DNA of 64,000 bases. Source: Branchipolynoe longqiensis. Lineage: Eukaryota; Annelida; Polychaeta; Phyllodocida; Polynoidae. A model generated the notes under the pieces. The model searched no databases. It was given only the letters and a program-made list of their open reading frames with translations, and was not told the DNA's origin. The stretch spans positions 31,028,209 to 31,092,208 of the forward strand of contig CM059197.1 of assembly GCA_030323885.1 (NCBI GenBank), written 5' to 3'. Made by a program: the position numbers and the translations under genes. Every line of letters begins with the position of its first letter. The stretch's first letter is position 1. Positions 10,113-21,495 of the stretch are shown one piece after another.

Positions 10113-10757
10113 CTTGGTTGGATGGTTGTTGGGGGTTTTACGTCCTGGCAACATCTGAGGTCATATCAGGATGGGTACCGACTTGTGACAGTGCGCACTG
10201 ATGGTGACTATATAGTGCTGCTCCACTGGGAAATCAGACTGCCAGCACCATAACCCAATATCCCACTCACTCGCATTATCCTGACACTGAGCTAACCAGT
10301 CCTTGCCCTATCCTATTAATACCGAGCGCCAGGCTAGGAAGTGACAAGTATCAATTTGATAAGTTATTGGTTTGACTCGACCGGGAACCAAACTTCCAAC
10401 CTTCTTGTTGAAGATTTATACTGCCTATCATGGATAAGCCTGAATAGGCTTGTTTTCACCATTAGACAGTTTGTCGATAGAAAGCCCGAGCCTACACTTT
10501 TACCGACCCAAGGGATTTTTAACCTCCCACACCACATAGACATGGTATGAGAGCAACTGGCCTTTGGTGACGCTGTAAGTTATACACAGCGGTGGAAATC
10601 CAAATTGACAGAGTTGGGGGCACGGGGAATCGAACCACCAACCTTCAGATTAGGACTCCGACCTAGAAAAAAGTCAGACACTCTAACCACTCCACCACAG
10701 AGAACGCCACCTTGCAAGTGAGGCCCGCGCTCTACCGATTCGGCACCACACCCGGTC
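10113..10757 (-). mobile_element. SINE-A interrupted by SINE-C
   Basis: Tail and body occupy 10113-10402. The head resumes at 10711 ('gtgaggcccgcgctctaccg') and ends 'cacacccggtc' at about 10756. The break falls between B-box and A-box, so the SINE-C insertion destroyed the Pol III promoter. Confidence 0.88.
10403..10710 (-). mobile_element. SINE-C, full length, nested in SINE-A
   Basis: On the minus strand it starts with a tRNA-like head: A-box region 'GGTGGAGTGGTTAGAG', B-box 'GGTGGTTCGATTCCCC'. A ~200-bp body follows ('GTTAAAAATCCCTTGGGTCG') and it ends 'AGGCAGTATAAATCTTCAA'. Approximate flanking direct repeats 'ccaacctt' and 'gccacctt' mark the target. A second, headless copy lies at 59806-60018. 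Confidence 0.85.
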
Positions 10758-10924
10758 GTGTGAAATTGGTTAGCGAACTAATCGTAGCAAGCACCCATAG
10801 TCACCGCTACGTTAATTTCCCACCGACACATTGCTATGGCAACAATATCATCACAATAGGCGACGTTACTAGCGCCTATCAATATTTGTCCCCCAAACTA
10901 ACTGGCCAGAACTTGTTTGGTTAA

Positions 10925-11274
10925 ATCTGTATATGAATAGTCCGATGAAGCATAACATTTTCAAAACTAAAACAATAATTTAAATTTAATTCTACATATC
11001 TAACTTAGATACTGGTGTGCTTATTAAGCATTTGGTGACATATATTAAAATGGAATACTGAGTCTATTACTACTGTTACTGCAGAAACCTCTGGTGTCAG
11101 AGTTTTGGCATGCCTGCCAAAACTAATTTTGCATGTTTGCATTTCAAATATCTCAAAAGTTAGCCAATGAAAATAAAAGTTACTTCAAACTAAAGTAAGG
11201 TAGATTATAACAATCAATTTAATATATTTATCTTAGAAAATGACAGAATCTCAAAAGCATTGGAGTATGCAACT
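10925..11274 (+). mobile_element. MITE-F copy 1
   Basis: Full-length ~350-bp copy of the AT-rich TTAA element. TTAA occurs at 10921-10924 and at 11275-11278. Internal landmarks are 'ggtgtcagagttttggca', 'aaatatctcaaaagttagcc' and 'aaagtaaggtagattataac'. The left terminal repeat is decayed but keeps 'atagtccgatg'. Confidence 0.8.
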
Positions 11275-11670
11275 TTAAAAAAAAGCGACACACACAAAAA
11301 CACTTGAAAAAACCCACATACATAATAGGATGTTACAGTTACTAAAGCATATAGAGCCCACCTGGTTATTCAGGCCCTTGAATGACTACTGCAGTAATTA
11401 CTAGCACAGCCCTGAGCTCCTGCCACCCTGCCCCCCCCCCCCCCCATCCTCGCTTGCCTTTAAAAAAAAACTGTGGCTACAATAACGTGCATAAATAGAG
11501 TTGCTGTTCCCTTTCTCTTGTACGACGTATAGACGATTTCAACAACCACCCCTCTCTCTGATGGATTTTGTTTGTTTAACGACCCCCCCCCCCCCACCCC
11601 CCCAAGCACAAAAAGTAGACATCGGCTATTGGGGGCAGTGGAATAAACAACCTTACAGGTAAAAGCTCAC
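11275..11670. other. Unassigned sequence with poly-C tracts
   Basis: Contains two long C runs (around 11434 and 11582) and an A-rich stretch. No coding or repeat-family signal. Confidence 0.45.
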
Positions 11671-11684
11671 TGCGCAACATTTTC

Positions 11685-11974
11685 GTTTGTTTGTTGTTGT
11701 TTTACGTCTTAGAATCATCTAAGGTCATATCAGGCCAGGTACATGCGCACTCATGATGACTTTATAGTGCTGCCCCACTGGGAGACCAGGCCACCAGCAC
11801 CATGACTTGATATCCCACTCAGTCACATTATCCTGACATTGAGCCGCCAACCAGTCCTTGCCCTATCCTAATAATGCTGAGCGCCTGGTTAGGAAGCGAC
11901 AAGTATCAAATTCTATGTCATTGGTTTGACTCGACCACGGTTCGAACCCACGATTGCATGGTCTACCAACAGGG
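11685..11974 (-). mobile_element. SINE-A, 5'-truncated, with 11-bp TSD
   Basis: Bracketed by the perfect direct repeat 'gcaacattttc' (11674-11684 and 11975-11985). It has a (GTTT)n-type tail, complete body and B-box, but stops at 'ggtctaccaacag' before the A-box. The TSD directly at the truncation point shows it inserted in truncated form. Confidence 0.92.
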
Positions 11975-12156
11975 GCAACATTTTCAGTAGAAAACGAATT
12001 ATAGTGGATTCCCACAGCTAAGCTGCCCTCTGATGGCAGTGAGAAGAACTAAAGGTATTGTTTACCTGAATAGCAGCGGATTACAGGTGCACTACACGAC
12101 AATCAATGTTTAATGAATGCACCATTATCTAAGTCGGCTTTATAGAGTTAAATCTG

Positions 12157-12240
12157 AGTGTTCTTTTGTGTGTTTTTTTGTGTGTTTGTGTGTGTGTTTT
12201 TGTGTGTTTTTTGTGTGTTTTTGTGTGTGATTGTTTGTTT
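12157..12240. repeat. GT/T-rich microsatellite
   Basis: Irregular (TGTGTTTTT)n of about 80 bp. It gives spurious stop-free frames on both strands. Confidence 0.9.
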
Positions 12241-12744
12241 ATTCTGGTTTGTTTTGTTTCCGAATCTTGCTTTCATCAGATTACGCAGCTTTAACGATGC
12301 GGGTGGGGGCACATTGCAGAAATTACATACTTTAAATTTGAATATCCATTTGCAGTTAATAAGAACGTTAATATTGGGCTCATCTCCCTTTCTTAAAAAA
12401 ATAAATAGATCCATCATGGACATTATCAATTTTCTCTCAAATAAAAAAGGGAGAACTTTCTGTCTCTTAAAAACACCCAGAACTGGGGCCTATTAGTTTT
12501 ATGATGCTATGGCATCATTATTAAAATCCATAATTTAAATTTGTTTTAAACAACACAATTCAACAGGTTCTGTTCATATTGTCCCTGACTCATTCAGAAA
12601 CCGGAAGTTAATGGATGGCCTGACAGGTAGGGTGGCGCGTGCACTTGATCAATGGCAGGTTCATTGACTCGGGTACAGGGTGGTGGTAGGTCTGGGCACC
12701 GCTCACTAACAAACCACCGCCTCTTTTCACCAAACCAGGGTAAG
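12241..12744. other. Unassigned sequence
   Basis: No gene or known repeat. The 'ggttcattgactcggg' motif near 12658 resembles a B-box but lacks a supporting A-box. Confidence 0.4.
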
Positions 12745-12756
12745 ATATTCCTGTAA

Positions 12757-12821
12757 TCGCCGTGAATATGGCCTATGCTGCCGATATGGTGTAAAGCAAC
12801 CACCAATCAATCAATCAATCC
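12757..12821 (+). mobile_element. Tail-D element, 65-bp truncated insertion with 12-bp TSD
   Basis: 'tcgccgtgaatatggcctat' through 'ggtgtaaagcaaccacc' and (AATC)n. The perfect direct repeat 'atattcctgtaa' lies at 12745-12756 and 12822-12833, so these 65 bp are the whole insertion: an extreme 5' truncation of a retroelement whose full form is not in this window. Confidence 0.88.
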
Positions 12822-12924
12822 ATATTCCTGTAAAATGGCTACTTTCAAATTGTTACGTCACAAACCGTGTCCATCAGATGCAGTGGTGAATATCTATTCA
12901 CATATAATACTAATAGATGTCATA

Positions 12925-13272
12925 AGCCCTGTTTACACGGGCGATTTAAAACGCCTCATATAAAACGACTTGCCTAGATCGACTCACATTTGCTGTGTAA
13001 ACGCGACTCTGAGGCATTTTAGGGATGAATCGATTCATATGAAACGGTTCATCTATACCACCTCGCGAGGTGGTTTATTTGAAGCGATTCAGCTGGTTCC
13101 CGGGTGGCGATAGTGTAAAATAGCAGTGCTCGCCAGCTACAGGCGGACCTAAGGCTGCTGGTTCCCGGCGCCAAAACACTTTCAAACTCTGTCCGTGTAA
13201 ATGCGCTTCTAAAACGCTTCATATAAATCGCTTTGTCTAAATCGTTTCACAATTCCCTGTGTAAACACGGCT
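12925..13272. mobile_element. MITE with 'agccctgtttacac' ends (348 bp)
   Basis: Left end 'agccctgtttacacgggcga'; right end read inward 'agccgtgtttacacagggaa'. The interior repeats 'gcttcatataaaacg'-like and 'gcgattcatatgaaac'-like words in both orientations. No coding sequence. Confidence 0.7.
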
Positions 13273-13477
13273 CTAGTTTAAACCACAGGAATCACAATTG
13301 GTGTCACTGTATTTTCAGATAGAGAAAGCCTGTAGATGGGGAAAGCGGGTTTCAATGTGTTTGGATGCCGGAAAGCCACAGGTAGCAGGTGGTAGTAAAC
13401 AATCACCAGCACACCCAATTAGGAGCCCGGGACACAGCGTGGCACCCCACGGTCATAGTGTGCAGGGCAGTTGGCAC

Positions 13478-13765
13478 TGCGCATGCGCAGTTATATACCT
13501 ACAAGATGAGTAACCATGGCCCATGCACAATTATATACCTACAAGGGGAGTTGCCATGGCACATGCACAGTAATATACCAATGAGGAGATTTACCACAGC
13601 GCATGTGCAGTAATATACCAATGAGGAGAGTTACCACAGGGCATGCGCAGTTATATACCTACAAGATGAGTAACCACGGCACATGCACAGTTATATACCT
13701 ACAAGGGGAGTTAACCACAGCGCATGCACAGTTATATACCTACAAGCTGAGTAACCACAGCACAC
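13478..13765. repeat. 40-bp minisatellite, about 7 copies
   Basis: Unit reads 'cagttatatacctacaagat' then 'gagtaaccacggcacatgc'. Two unit variants ('cctacaag' and 'ccaatgag') alternate in blocks, suggesting higher-order duplication. Confidence 0.95.
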
Positions 13766-14640
13766 AGCGAAATTAGTTATCGATCTTATTTAAAGTAGTT
13801 TCTGGATAATTCAGATATTGTGTGTTAGTCCTTAAAACAATCAATTCACTGCGAACGTGAATGGCACCTGTTCTGCCTGATACGAGGCGCAACAGTAAGC
13901 ACTGGCATACTACCCTTGAGGCTACCCTTCAAAGGTGTGACCAAAGACCCTCAAAAACAAACAAAAAACCTAACATAGTATAATCTAGATTAAAACACTA
14001 ATTGCATGGGTAGAAGAAGGTACTAGAAAAATATAATCCAAAACCAAAATAATTGGAACCTCCCCGGTTTTACACCAAACAACTTTACAGAAATTATTTA
14101 TAAAGAAAATCAATTTGTAGGGATTATGACCACTACTGCACATCGGCGAAAACAAGTGCATGCACTTAACCGCTCTGCGCAGACTAAACAAACGATCGCA
14201 TACAAAAAAAATCTTTTTTAAGTAAGCGAGGCACAATCCAAAAGATTTAAACACAACAAATTATCCACACTCCATTTTGATATGAAGATTATTTCAGCAT
14301 CCGCAACTTCAACCTTAACGATGCGCGGTTTCTTGTCGGCGGAAAGAATCTGATGGAATCAACACGCATTGAAAGCGTTTTCCTCGGTGAGCAAATGCGA
14401 CTCTCCAAGCACACTGCCCTTGTTGCAGTCGGGTATGGCACTTGGGTGACACCTGCGCTTGGAGAGCGTGAGCTACACAAGGCGTAAGCAGCTGGCAATG
14501 CCTCACAACGCTTACCCCACACAATAGCGTCACCATCTCCCAGCCGGGGTTATTAGTGCGCATGCGCAACTCCCTATTTCCGGGAAAGCCTTCTTCTGTA
14601 AGAGCTCATATACAAAAAAGGTTTAGCTCCTAAGAAGCTA
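13766..14640. other. Unassigned sequence
   Basis: About 870 bp with no recognised repeat. Overlapping minus-strand frames of 77 and 84 codons at 14289-14569 have no recognisable domain and are probably chance. Confidence 0.4.
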
Positions 14641-14810
14641 CACTGTATTGTACTTCTCTGAGTGATATAGCCAAGATTAAAATAAAAAAGTAAAATAAAA
14701 TATGAAAAATAAAAAACATCTCGCCATGAGTATGGCCATAGCTGCCGACATGGGGTAAAACCTCCAAGTCACTCACTCACTCACTCACTCACTCACTCAC
14801 TCACTCACTC
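14641..14810 (+). mobile_element. Probable longer tail-D element ending in (ACTC)n
   Basis: The 3' part from 14721 ('tcgccatgagtatggccata', then 'gacatggggtaaaacc') matches tail-D and ends in about ten CACT/ACTC units. The repeat 'aagaagcta' occurs at 14632-14640 and 14811-14819, and would define a 170-bp insertion. The upstream half has no second copy here, so its extent is tentative. Confidence 0.6.
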
Positions 14811-14819
14811 AAGAAGCTA

Positions 14820-15190
14820 TATTTGATTGAATTAAAAAAAAAACAGCATTTGAGGAACACCAACAAAATATAAAGTTATAAGAGCTTTATATAATTCGAG
14901 ATTAATAAGAGATTTCCTTTGTTAAATTTTGAGAAAATAATCAGTAAACAATTAGCAATGCGTTCTCGCATGGTGCGTGCCAATTGGAATGAGACATGGC
15001 TTGGCAGAAAACTTGCTGCTTTTCTCCATATATGACTGAAAGACAAATTTATGTTCTCAACCATATTCTGTTCTTGTCATGTGGAAACAACAGTGAGCAT
15101 ACTGTGTCAGGTGTACTGGACGTGGCCGACTATTTGGCTTTGATATTACACTGTGCTTTGTAAGTGCAGCGGCACTGTCTGATCAAATAT
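14820..15190. other. Unassigned AT-rich sequence
   Basis: No gene or repeat family recognised. Confidence 0.4.
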
Positions 15191-15197
15191 ATGTAGA

Positions 15198-15525
15198 GAC
15201 CAGGCACGGTGGCCGAATCGGTCGAGCGCGGGTCTCACGTGTGGGAGATCGGGAGTTTGGTTGCCGGTCGAGTCAAACCAATGACTTATCAAATTGCTAC
15301 TTGTCGCTTCATAGACTGGTGCTTGGCATTAATAGGATAGGGCAAGGACGGGTTAGCTCAGTGTCAGGATAATGTGACTGAGAGGGATATTGAGTCATGG
15401 TGCTGGTGGCCTCATTTCCCAGTGGGACATCACTATAAATGTCACCATGAGTGCGCACTGTCACAAGTCGGTACCCATCCTGATATGACGTTAGATGTTG
15501 CCATGATGTAAAACTCAACCAACCA
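15198..15525 (+). mobile_element. SINE-A, full length (type II), with 7-bp TSD
   Basis: Starts 'gaccaggcacggtggccgaa' and ends 'gatgtaaaactcaaccaacc'. 'atgtaga' is repeated at 15191-15197 and 15526-15532. The A-box 'tggccgaatcggtcgag' is good; the B-box is weakened ('ggagtttggttgccgg'). Confidence 0.9.
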
Positions 15526-15532
15526 ATGTAGA

Positions 15533-16476
15533 TGTGCGACATCCTCAGATGAAGACTGGGGCTCACCAGGTGGCGCCATCAGTGGGGTGGAATGCACACC
15601 AACAAGCGGGAACAAGCCAGCAATCAACATCCATTTGGACTCACTCGCCATCGATATGCATGGGTGGCTTCAGCTCATTTTAACAACTATAGACTACATC
15701 ACGGTTCCGACTGCACATGCGCTGAACACGGCTTTGGGAGCAAAGCAAAGGCATGCACCCATTGAGTTTGCCTATATGCATAGGGCAAAACTGCATTTTA
15801 TTCAAAATAAATAGAAATACATAAATATTTGGCATAAACATGGACAGAAGGATGCAATATAATAATATAATGAATATGTTTAAGACACAACTCTCCATAA
15901 TTAAGCATTTTGAGCTAAGAAACATACAATTACAGTCACTTTACAGGCTGATGTTTACATCACCATTGATTAGCCAGAAGTAATTCTTGTTCTAAATATT
16001 AAAATGTCAAATGTGTCAACAAAAACTTTTTTCAAAGAAATATATAAACAATATCTGATTAACGATCCTCATTTTCTATTTCTACATATGTCATTAACCA
16101 TAGAATACAAATAAAAACATGAATAAAATAAATAAAACTGACTCTGGCTATGGCTCTAAAACTAGTCTGAGTGCCTAGATTTGTCTAAATCTAAATGCAC
16201 ATGGCATAAGATGTGCTGGTTATATTGATGTAAATGCAATGCTGGATAAAAGATTAATATCTTACTTTATTATATATATATATTTTTTTAGTTGGTATTC
16301 TATGTTTCAAACAAGAGCTGAGATGAGCTTAAACTAGCACATTTCATAGCTGCACCCAGTGTATTAGCATGTACCATGTGCTTATCGCGGCTTTCTTTTG
16401 CTCTGATGCATCCCACAATGCACCGCACCACTGGAACCGTGATGTAGTCTTTTGAAGAGTGTAGTTGAAATGCATA
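15533..16476. other. Unassigned AT-rich sequence
   Basis: Nearly 1 kb without recognised genes or repeats, except a short A/T run near 16275-16295. The frame around 15587-15814 has no domain. Confidence 0.4.
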
Positions 16477-16607
16477 AACCAGACAGAATGCTCAAATGAG
16501 TTGAGCGTTTGCTTCCCATATGGCAGGTCATCAGTTCGAACCGTGGCCGAGTTAATGCAATGACTTAAAGATTTATACTTGTCACTACCTAGCCTGGCAC
16601 GCTGCAG
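16477..16607 (+). mobile_element. SINE-A head fragment, 3'-truncated
   Basis: Has the A-box side ('aatgctcaaatgagttgagc'), B-box 'cagttcgaaccgtgg' and the beginning of the body ('tacttgtcactacctagcc'), then diverges. Confidence 0.78.
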
Positions 16608-17149
16608 TACTATCACAGTGTAAAGTCGACGGCTGGCGGTTTGAGTGGTGTGGACAGGCTAATAAGAAATCACTACAGGCAAGGAAGGAAAGTAGATAAA
16701 GAGTGAAAGGTAGGAGAGTGAGACTCTCTCATTTATTACTTTTCTAGTTTCCAGAACAAGATGGTGGTGATCACATGATCCAATCTTCCAATCCCTAACA
16801 AGCATTCCTCTATCCACCAATGAGGGTTCAATATCCCTGTTGCCAAGGCATGGTTAGATCTGTATTTGTGGCAGGGATCCATAAATAACTCTTGAGGGGA
16901 GGGGATATGTGAGGTAACTTCACAAAGACTGTCCCACCTAAGAACTGACACTTCAGGTCAAGAAGTGGCCCTCTCTCTCTACACTATATTAATACAGTTT
17001 CTATCCTTTATGAGTAGTAGAACACCAACTCCACATATACCTTATATGCCTTTGGTTTTACATACTATTTACCATTTTATAGACAAGTTTGCAATTTATT
17101 ATAGCAGAGTTCTCCATATCCCATATCTCAAAATATCGGAAATTTTTAC
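16608..17149. other. Unassigned sequence
   Basis: No gene or family recognised. Confidence 0.4.
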
Positions 17150-17960
17150 AACAGGTTAAACAGCAGTGGAATGAGGAAGACCAATTGTGTGTGATAGAAA
17201 TGTCCTCTACTTAATTAAATTAAAGTGATATTAAAAAATAAATTAATATTACGGGTTAAGTGGAATGAGCAAGACCAATTGTCAGTGATTGAAATTTCCC
17301 CTACTTAATTAAATTATAGTGAAAATAAAAAATGAATTAACCAACATTGCTCAAAGTCACACATGATCAACAAGCAGTTCTGGCATCAGTATGGTTGGTT
17401 GAAATTTCCCCATCTTAACTCAATTAAAATGAAAATAAAAAAAATTAATTACTATTACAGTTTAAAGAGCAGTGGAATGAGGAAGACCAATTGTCAGTGA
17501 TTGACATTTCCCCTACTTAATTAAAGTAGCATAGCCCGATGCTTTTCAGTTTTGCTATTTTCTGAGATAAATATATTATACTAATCATTATAATCTACTT
17601 TACTTTAGTTTAAAGTAAATTTAATTTTAAATGGCTAAGTTTGGAGATATTTGACATCAAAACATGACAAAATAATTTTGGCAAGCACGCTAAAACTCTG
17701 ACACCATAGACTTCAGTAGTAACGGTTTCTATTAATTGACTTATTATCCCCTTCTATGCAGCAACAAATGCTTAATAAGCGCACCAGTGTCTAAGTTGAA
17801 TATGTAGAATCAAATCTAGATAAGTGTTTTGGCTTTGAAAATTTGATGTTTTCATCGGACTATGCAACTTTAAACTAAAGTGAAAATTTCAAAAATGAAT
17901 TAAAGAAGATTGCTCAAAGTCACACATGATAAACAAGCAATGCTGGCATCAGCAGCTTAG
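17150..17960. repeat. AT-rich tandem repeat split by MITE-F
   Basis: Three to four imperfect units with 'cagtggaatgaggaagacca', 'gaaatttcccctacttaatt' and 'tgctcaaagtcacacatgat' run from 17150 to 17524 and resume at 17874-17960. MITE-F copy 2 lies exactly between two halves of a unit. A related fragment recurs near 41195-41245. Confidence 0.8.
17525..17869 (-). mobile_element. MITE-F copy 2 with TTAA flanks (345 bp)
   Basis: TTAA at 17521-17524 and 17870-17873. Terminal repeats 'agtagcatagcccgatg' and, inward from the right, 'agttgcatagtccgatg'. It sits in the AT-rich tandem repeat. The uninterrupted unit at 17305-17335 reads 'tacttaattaaattatagtg', which serves as an empty site and supports a TTAA target duplication, the hallmark of piggyBac-type transposition. 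Confidence 0.88.
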
Positions 17961-18575
17961 TTCGTTATAAGAACGCTGCTCTAATTGGGAGGAATACAGC
18001 AATGTGAACTGACGAGATCCCCCGTGAATTAATAGAACCGTCAAACATAGGCAACTTAGGCTTAAAGCATCAGCAATTACCCAGAAGCCCCCTTTACCGC
18101 CTCCACCCACCCACCCATCCACCCACACCCACACACCCACATACCTCCACGCACGTCCTGCCCAGCACTGCTAATGCCAGGGTTGAAAACATAGCATATA
18201 CCTTCTGCATGTAGGCGAAGAAGCCACGTGACTATTTACAGCTCACCGTTTCTTTGATACATAGCATCTGCCCTATTCTTGTAGTTGGTTTTTATTGTAG
18301 GTTTTGTTGTTGTTGTTGTTGTTGTTGCAGTGAGTGTTCATTTCTTTTACCTTGGTGGCAGGAAGGAAGTTTTTCCCCTAGCATCATGCATCCACACATA
18401 CAGCAACAAAAACAATGTCCGCAATTAGAGGCTTGCCACCCTCTCCTCCCCCCTTCCCCCCCTCCCCCCCTCCCCCTCCCACTCGCTGTAAGAGACTACA
18501 AACCCCGCTCACACTGCTCCCCCCCCCCCCCTGACACTGGCTGATGAGAACGCCCACTCAACCTGTACACATGTA
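17961..18575. other. Unassigned sequence with simple repeats
   Basis: Includes a (CCCA)n stretch near 18100-18140, (GTT)n at 18306-18329, and C-rich blocks at 18440-18480 and 18520-18531. No gene. Confidence 0.5.
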
Positions 18576-18823
18576 CCTGGGCCGTGTTCAGGGTCCGTCT
18601 CAGAGGCGCCTCGGAGGCGCCCGTGACGTCAGGCTAGTCTGAACAACAATAGCAGTTGGTCGCCTCGAAAATGGCCGCCCCCATAGGCGGCGACCATTTG
18701 CAATCGAAATGCTGCGCTCTGATTGGATGAAACCACTGCATGCGGTGGCCATTTTCGAGGCACTTTTTGTCTCCAACCTGAAAAGGGAGGCGTCGCCGAG
18801 ACGGACCCTGAACACGGCCCAGG
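18576..18823. mobile_element. MITE with 26-nt perfect inverted ends
   Basis: 18576-18601 and 18798-18823 are exact inverted copies beginning 'cctgggccgtgttcagggtc'. A second, inner inverted pair carries 'gcctcgaaaatggccg' (near 18661) and its complement (near 18745). The right end merges with the start of a SINE-A ('ccaggcac'), so the true outer boundary may be 'gggccgtg'. Confidence 0.8.
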
Positions 18824-19144
18824 CACGGTGGCCGAATCGGTAGAGTGCAGGCCTCCCATGCAGGAGATAGTACAATTCCCGGTCGAGTAAAACCAATGAC
18901 TTACAAAATTGATACTTGTCGCTTCCTAGCCTGGCGCTCAGCATTAATAGGATAGGGCAAGGACTGGTTGGCTCATGGTTAGGATAATGTGACTGAGTGG
19001 GATATCAGGTTAAGGTGCTGGTGATGCGGTCTCCCAGTGGGGCACACAATAAACTCTCCACGAGTGCGCACTGTCACAAGTCGGTACCCATCCTGATATG
19101 ACCTTAGATTTTGCCAGGATGTAATACTCCACCGATCAACCAGC
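18819..19144 (+). mobile_element. SINE-A, full length (type II)
   Basis: Starts 'ccaggcacggtggccgaatc' and ends 'caggatgtaatactccaccg'. The A-box is intact; the B-box has decayed to 'gtacaattcccgg'. Its first bases coincide with the MITE end, so one of the two inserted at the edge of the other. Confidence 0.88.
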
Positions 19145-19614
19145 ATGGATGTGTGGCTTATGCCGTCGATTTGTACGATCATTTATTAGTGCACCAGTGA
19201 CCCTGGTGCCCTCATTCCATTTAAAGCGAGTCAGACTGTCGTGAATTGGAGCCGAATCAATCTCTGAATTAGAAATAATTGTATGCCCTGAATTGTAGAG
19301 CGACAGTGCTAGGTTGAAAGCAATCCATTTCAATCGAACCATTTTCATTGCCTCAGCCCTGCCCAGCAGGGTCAACATGCTAGAAACTAATCACGTTCGA
19401 TTATGCAGGAATGGTGGTGGTCGTGGGGGGGGGGGGGGGGGTGGTAAAAACACCAGAAATATTTTATTTTCTGCAAATGATTTTGCTCCTTCTCTTAAAT
19501 GATACTAAGCACATAGGCCTATGGCCCAATAAGATGTTTGACCCCCGAGCACATTTCCGGTTTGTATTAAAGTGCATATTTTAATGGTTTTGAATTATTA
19601 CTTAAAATATATAT

Positions 19615-19645
<31 letters not shown>

Positions 19646-19694
19646 GTAGAGTTAAATACGAATCTTACCTGGTACAGATGATGGATAACTGTTG
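19145..19694. other. Unassigned sequence
   Basis: Includes a poly-G tract near 19428-19442 and (TA)n at about 19615-19645. No gene. Confidence 0.45.
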
Positions 19695-19907
19695 TTTTCC
19701 CGAGGTATTAGCCTCGGATAGCCGTGGGCTAGGGAGAAGGAAGCACATCCGGGTCCAGCAATCTTTTATATTTGGATAAAGAATTATCTCAAATTCTATG
19801 GATACTAATATGTTTTCATTTCGGCACAAGCCAACGTCATAGTCGTGGTAGGGTTAGGGTGGGCTCTCCCTAGCCCACGACTATCCAAGGCTAGTATCTC
19901 GGGGAAA
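19695..19907. mobile_element. Inverted-repeat element, 43-nt arms
   Basis: Arms 19695-19737 and 19865-19907 are inverted copies with about five mismatches, sharing 'gtgggctagggaga'. The loop is 127 nt. Each arm contains an internal 'gaggtattagcctc'-type palindrome. Probably a small MITE; no TSD was identified. Confidence 0.65.
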
Positions 19908-20309
19908 CTTTAAGTGGTGCATTTAGGGAGGTGGTCGGTTTGGGGAGTTGGGGATCCAAATAAAGCGATCGATATATGATTTACTGTGTTTATATATGGA
20001 TGAGAGTCGGCTCTAACACAGGGGAAAAGGGAGGAAATGTGACTATGGGTAAATCAGACAGTGCTAAACATCAGGGAAAAATTGCCCATATTACCAAGAA
20101 ATATATCGAGACATTGTGGACAATCAGAAATTTCTCATCATTGAATACTACATGGCGTACAGAATGCAAGCACAGACACTACTTGACTCCAGCTAGCAGT
20201 AGCATGAGGAGCACAGTGGTTGTGTGTGTGTGTGTGCGTGTGTGAGAAACTGTCAGTTCTCTCACCAGGGGGCGCAATGTACATCCTGCTTCTCCAATGT
20301 AGCACACCG
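19908..20309. other. Unassigned sequence
   Basis: Contains a short GT microsatellite at 20219-20244. No gene or family recognised. Confidence 0.4.
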
Positions 20310-20844
20310 AGGGATGAAAGGAGTCTCCAACAAAAAAAAGTGGAAATCAAGCCCAGACATTGCTGCCAAAGGCGAATTTCCATGAAAACACGGATTTCCC
20401 CGCATAGGATTAACATTGTCAGGGAATCGTGGAAAAATGCCGAAAGTCAGGTTTCAACTGTACTTTTTGTGACTATATTATCGCCCCTATCTAATTCTTC
20501 CTTGTTTGGGTTTGATGTTCGGGCAAGATCTAAGGTCATAAGAACAGAATTCAGACAAATCAATTGCAGTCATATATTATATAAAATTCCAGTGGCCGAG
20601 TGACAGTATTTCGCGCCACTGGTAGGGTTGGGGGTGGTGGCGCCACCTGGACCAACTATCAAAAGGGGTCACCCATAAAGTAGTAGACAACATATGGGTG
20701 ATAATATAGGGAACATTCCCTTTTGCGCCTTTATACTCGCATAATTCTTATACATCACACATATAATATATATTTTGTTTAATGTTAATCGGTAAATATC
20801 AAACCTCATGGAAATCCGCTAAATCGCGGAGAGCTTTCATCCCT
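20310..20844 (+). mobile_element. MITE-E copy 2 (535 bp)
   Basis: Inverted ends 'agggatgaaag' (20310-20320) and its complement 'ctttcatccct' (20834-20844). The left part matches the copies at 9.65 and 41.75 kb; the right part ('gaaatccgctaaatcgcgga') matches 42.48 kb. The middle contains 'atctaaggtcataag', resembling a scrap of SINE-A. No transposase. Confidence 0.7.
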
Positions 20845-21027
20845 GCAGACTTCACCTTTAGTATCGTCTGAGGTCAGTACCAGGCTGGGGGGGTTATCCC
20901 TATTTTATTTTCCAACCCGCTGAGGGTTGTTCCTCTTCAAACAAAATCTCTGCAGCAAGATCTGCTTATTTCCAACATACAAAGACTCTTTAATCCTATG
21001 CAGTCTGGCCTCGAACATGAGAATTGT

Positions 21028-21369
21028 ACCTCAGTCACACGAAGCTAGCGACCACTTGCGATGACTTGCGACCAGGAATGAACGTCTTCGTCAGTGACCA
21101 AACACCCAGAAGGGCGGGAAAATAAATCGTCAGCGACAAATCACCGATCGATCGGCGATCAGTCGGCAATGGTCACACGACTGGTCGGTGACTGATGCAA
21201 CTGATCGCTGACTGCTAATACTTTGCAACCTCCTTGCGACCAAACTTGTCGCCAGGAGGTCGGCGAAAATTGAGGACCACTTTGCGACCACCTACGACCA
21301 CTTTACGACCATTTTTGTTGTGGTCGCAAAGTGATTGCCAGAGATCACAAGTGTAGTGTGACTGGGGTG
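21028..21369. mobile_element. CACAC-end MITE (342 bp) with 'cgacca' word repeats
   Basis: Inverted ends 'acctcagtcacac' and, inward from the right, 'accccagtcacac'. The interior is a mosaic of 'cttgcgacca', 'gtcgg' and 'ggtcgc' words in both orientations. No coding sequence. Confidence 0.65.
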
Positions 21370-21495
21370 TTATCTATCCCCTGACTGCTTGCTCACGGTG
21401 CCAGTGTCTGGTCTTTGAGACCAAACTGTCTAAGCTTCCAAACCCAGCAATAGCTTAGCTATTGGATATATATATATATATGCAATGTGAGTAGC

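Noticed and set aside
12650..12680. B-box-like 'ggttcattgactcggg'
   Set aside because: No A-box at a suitable distance and no second copy of the surrounding sequence.
14289..14569. Overlapping 77- and 84-codon minus frames
   Set aside because: Two frames over the same DNA, no recognisable family and no splice context.
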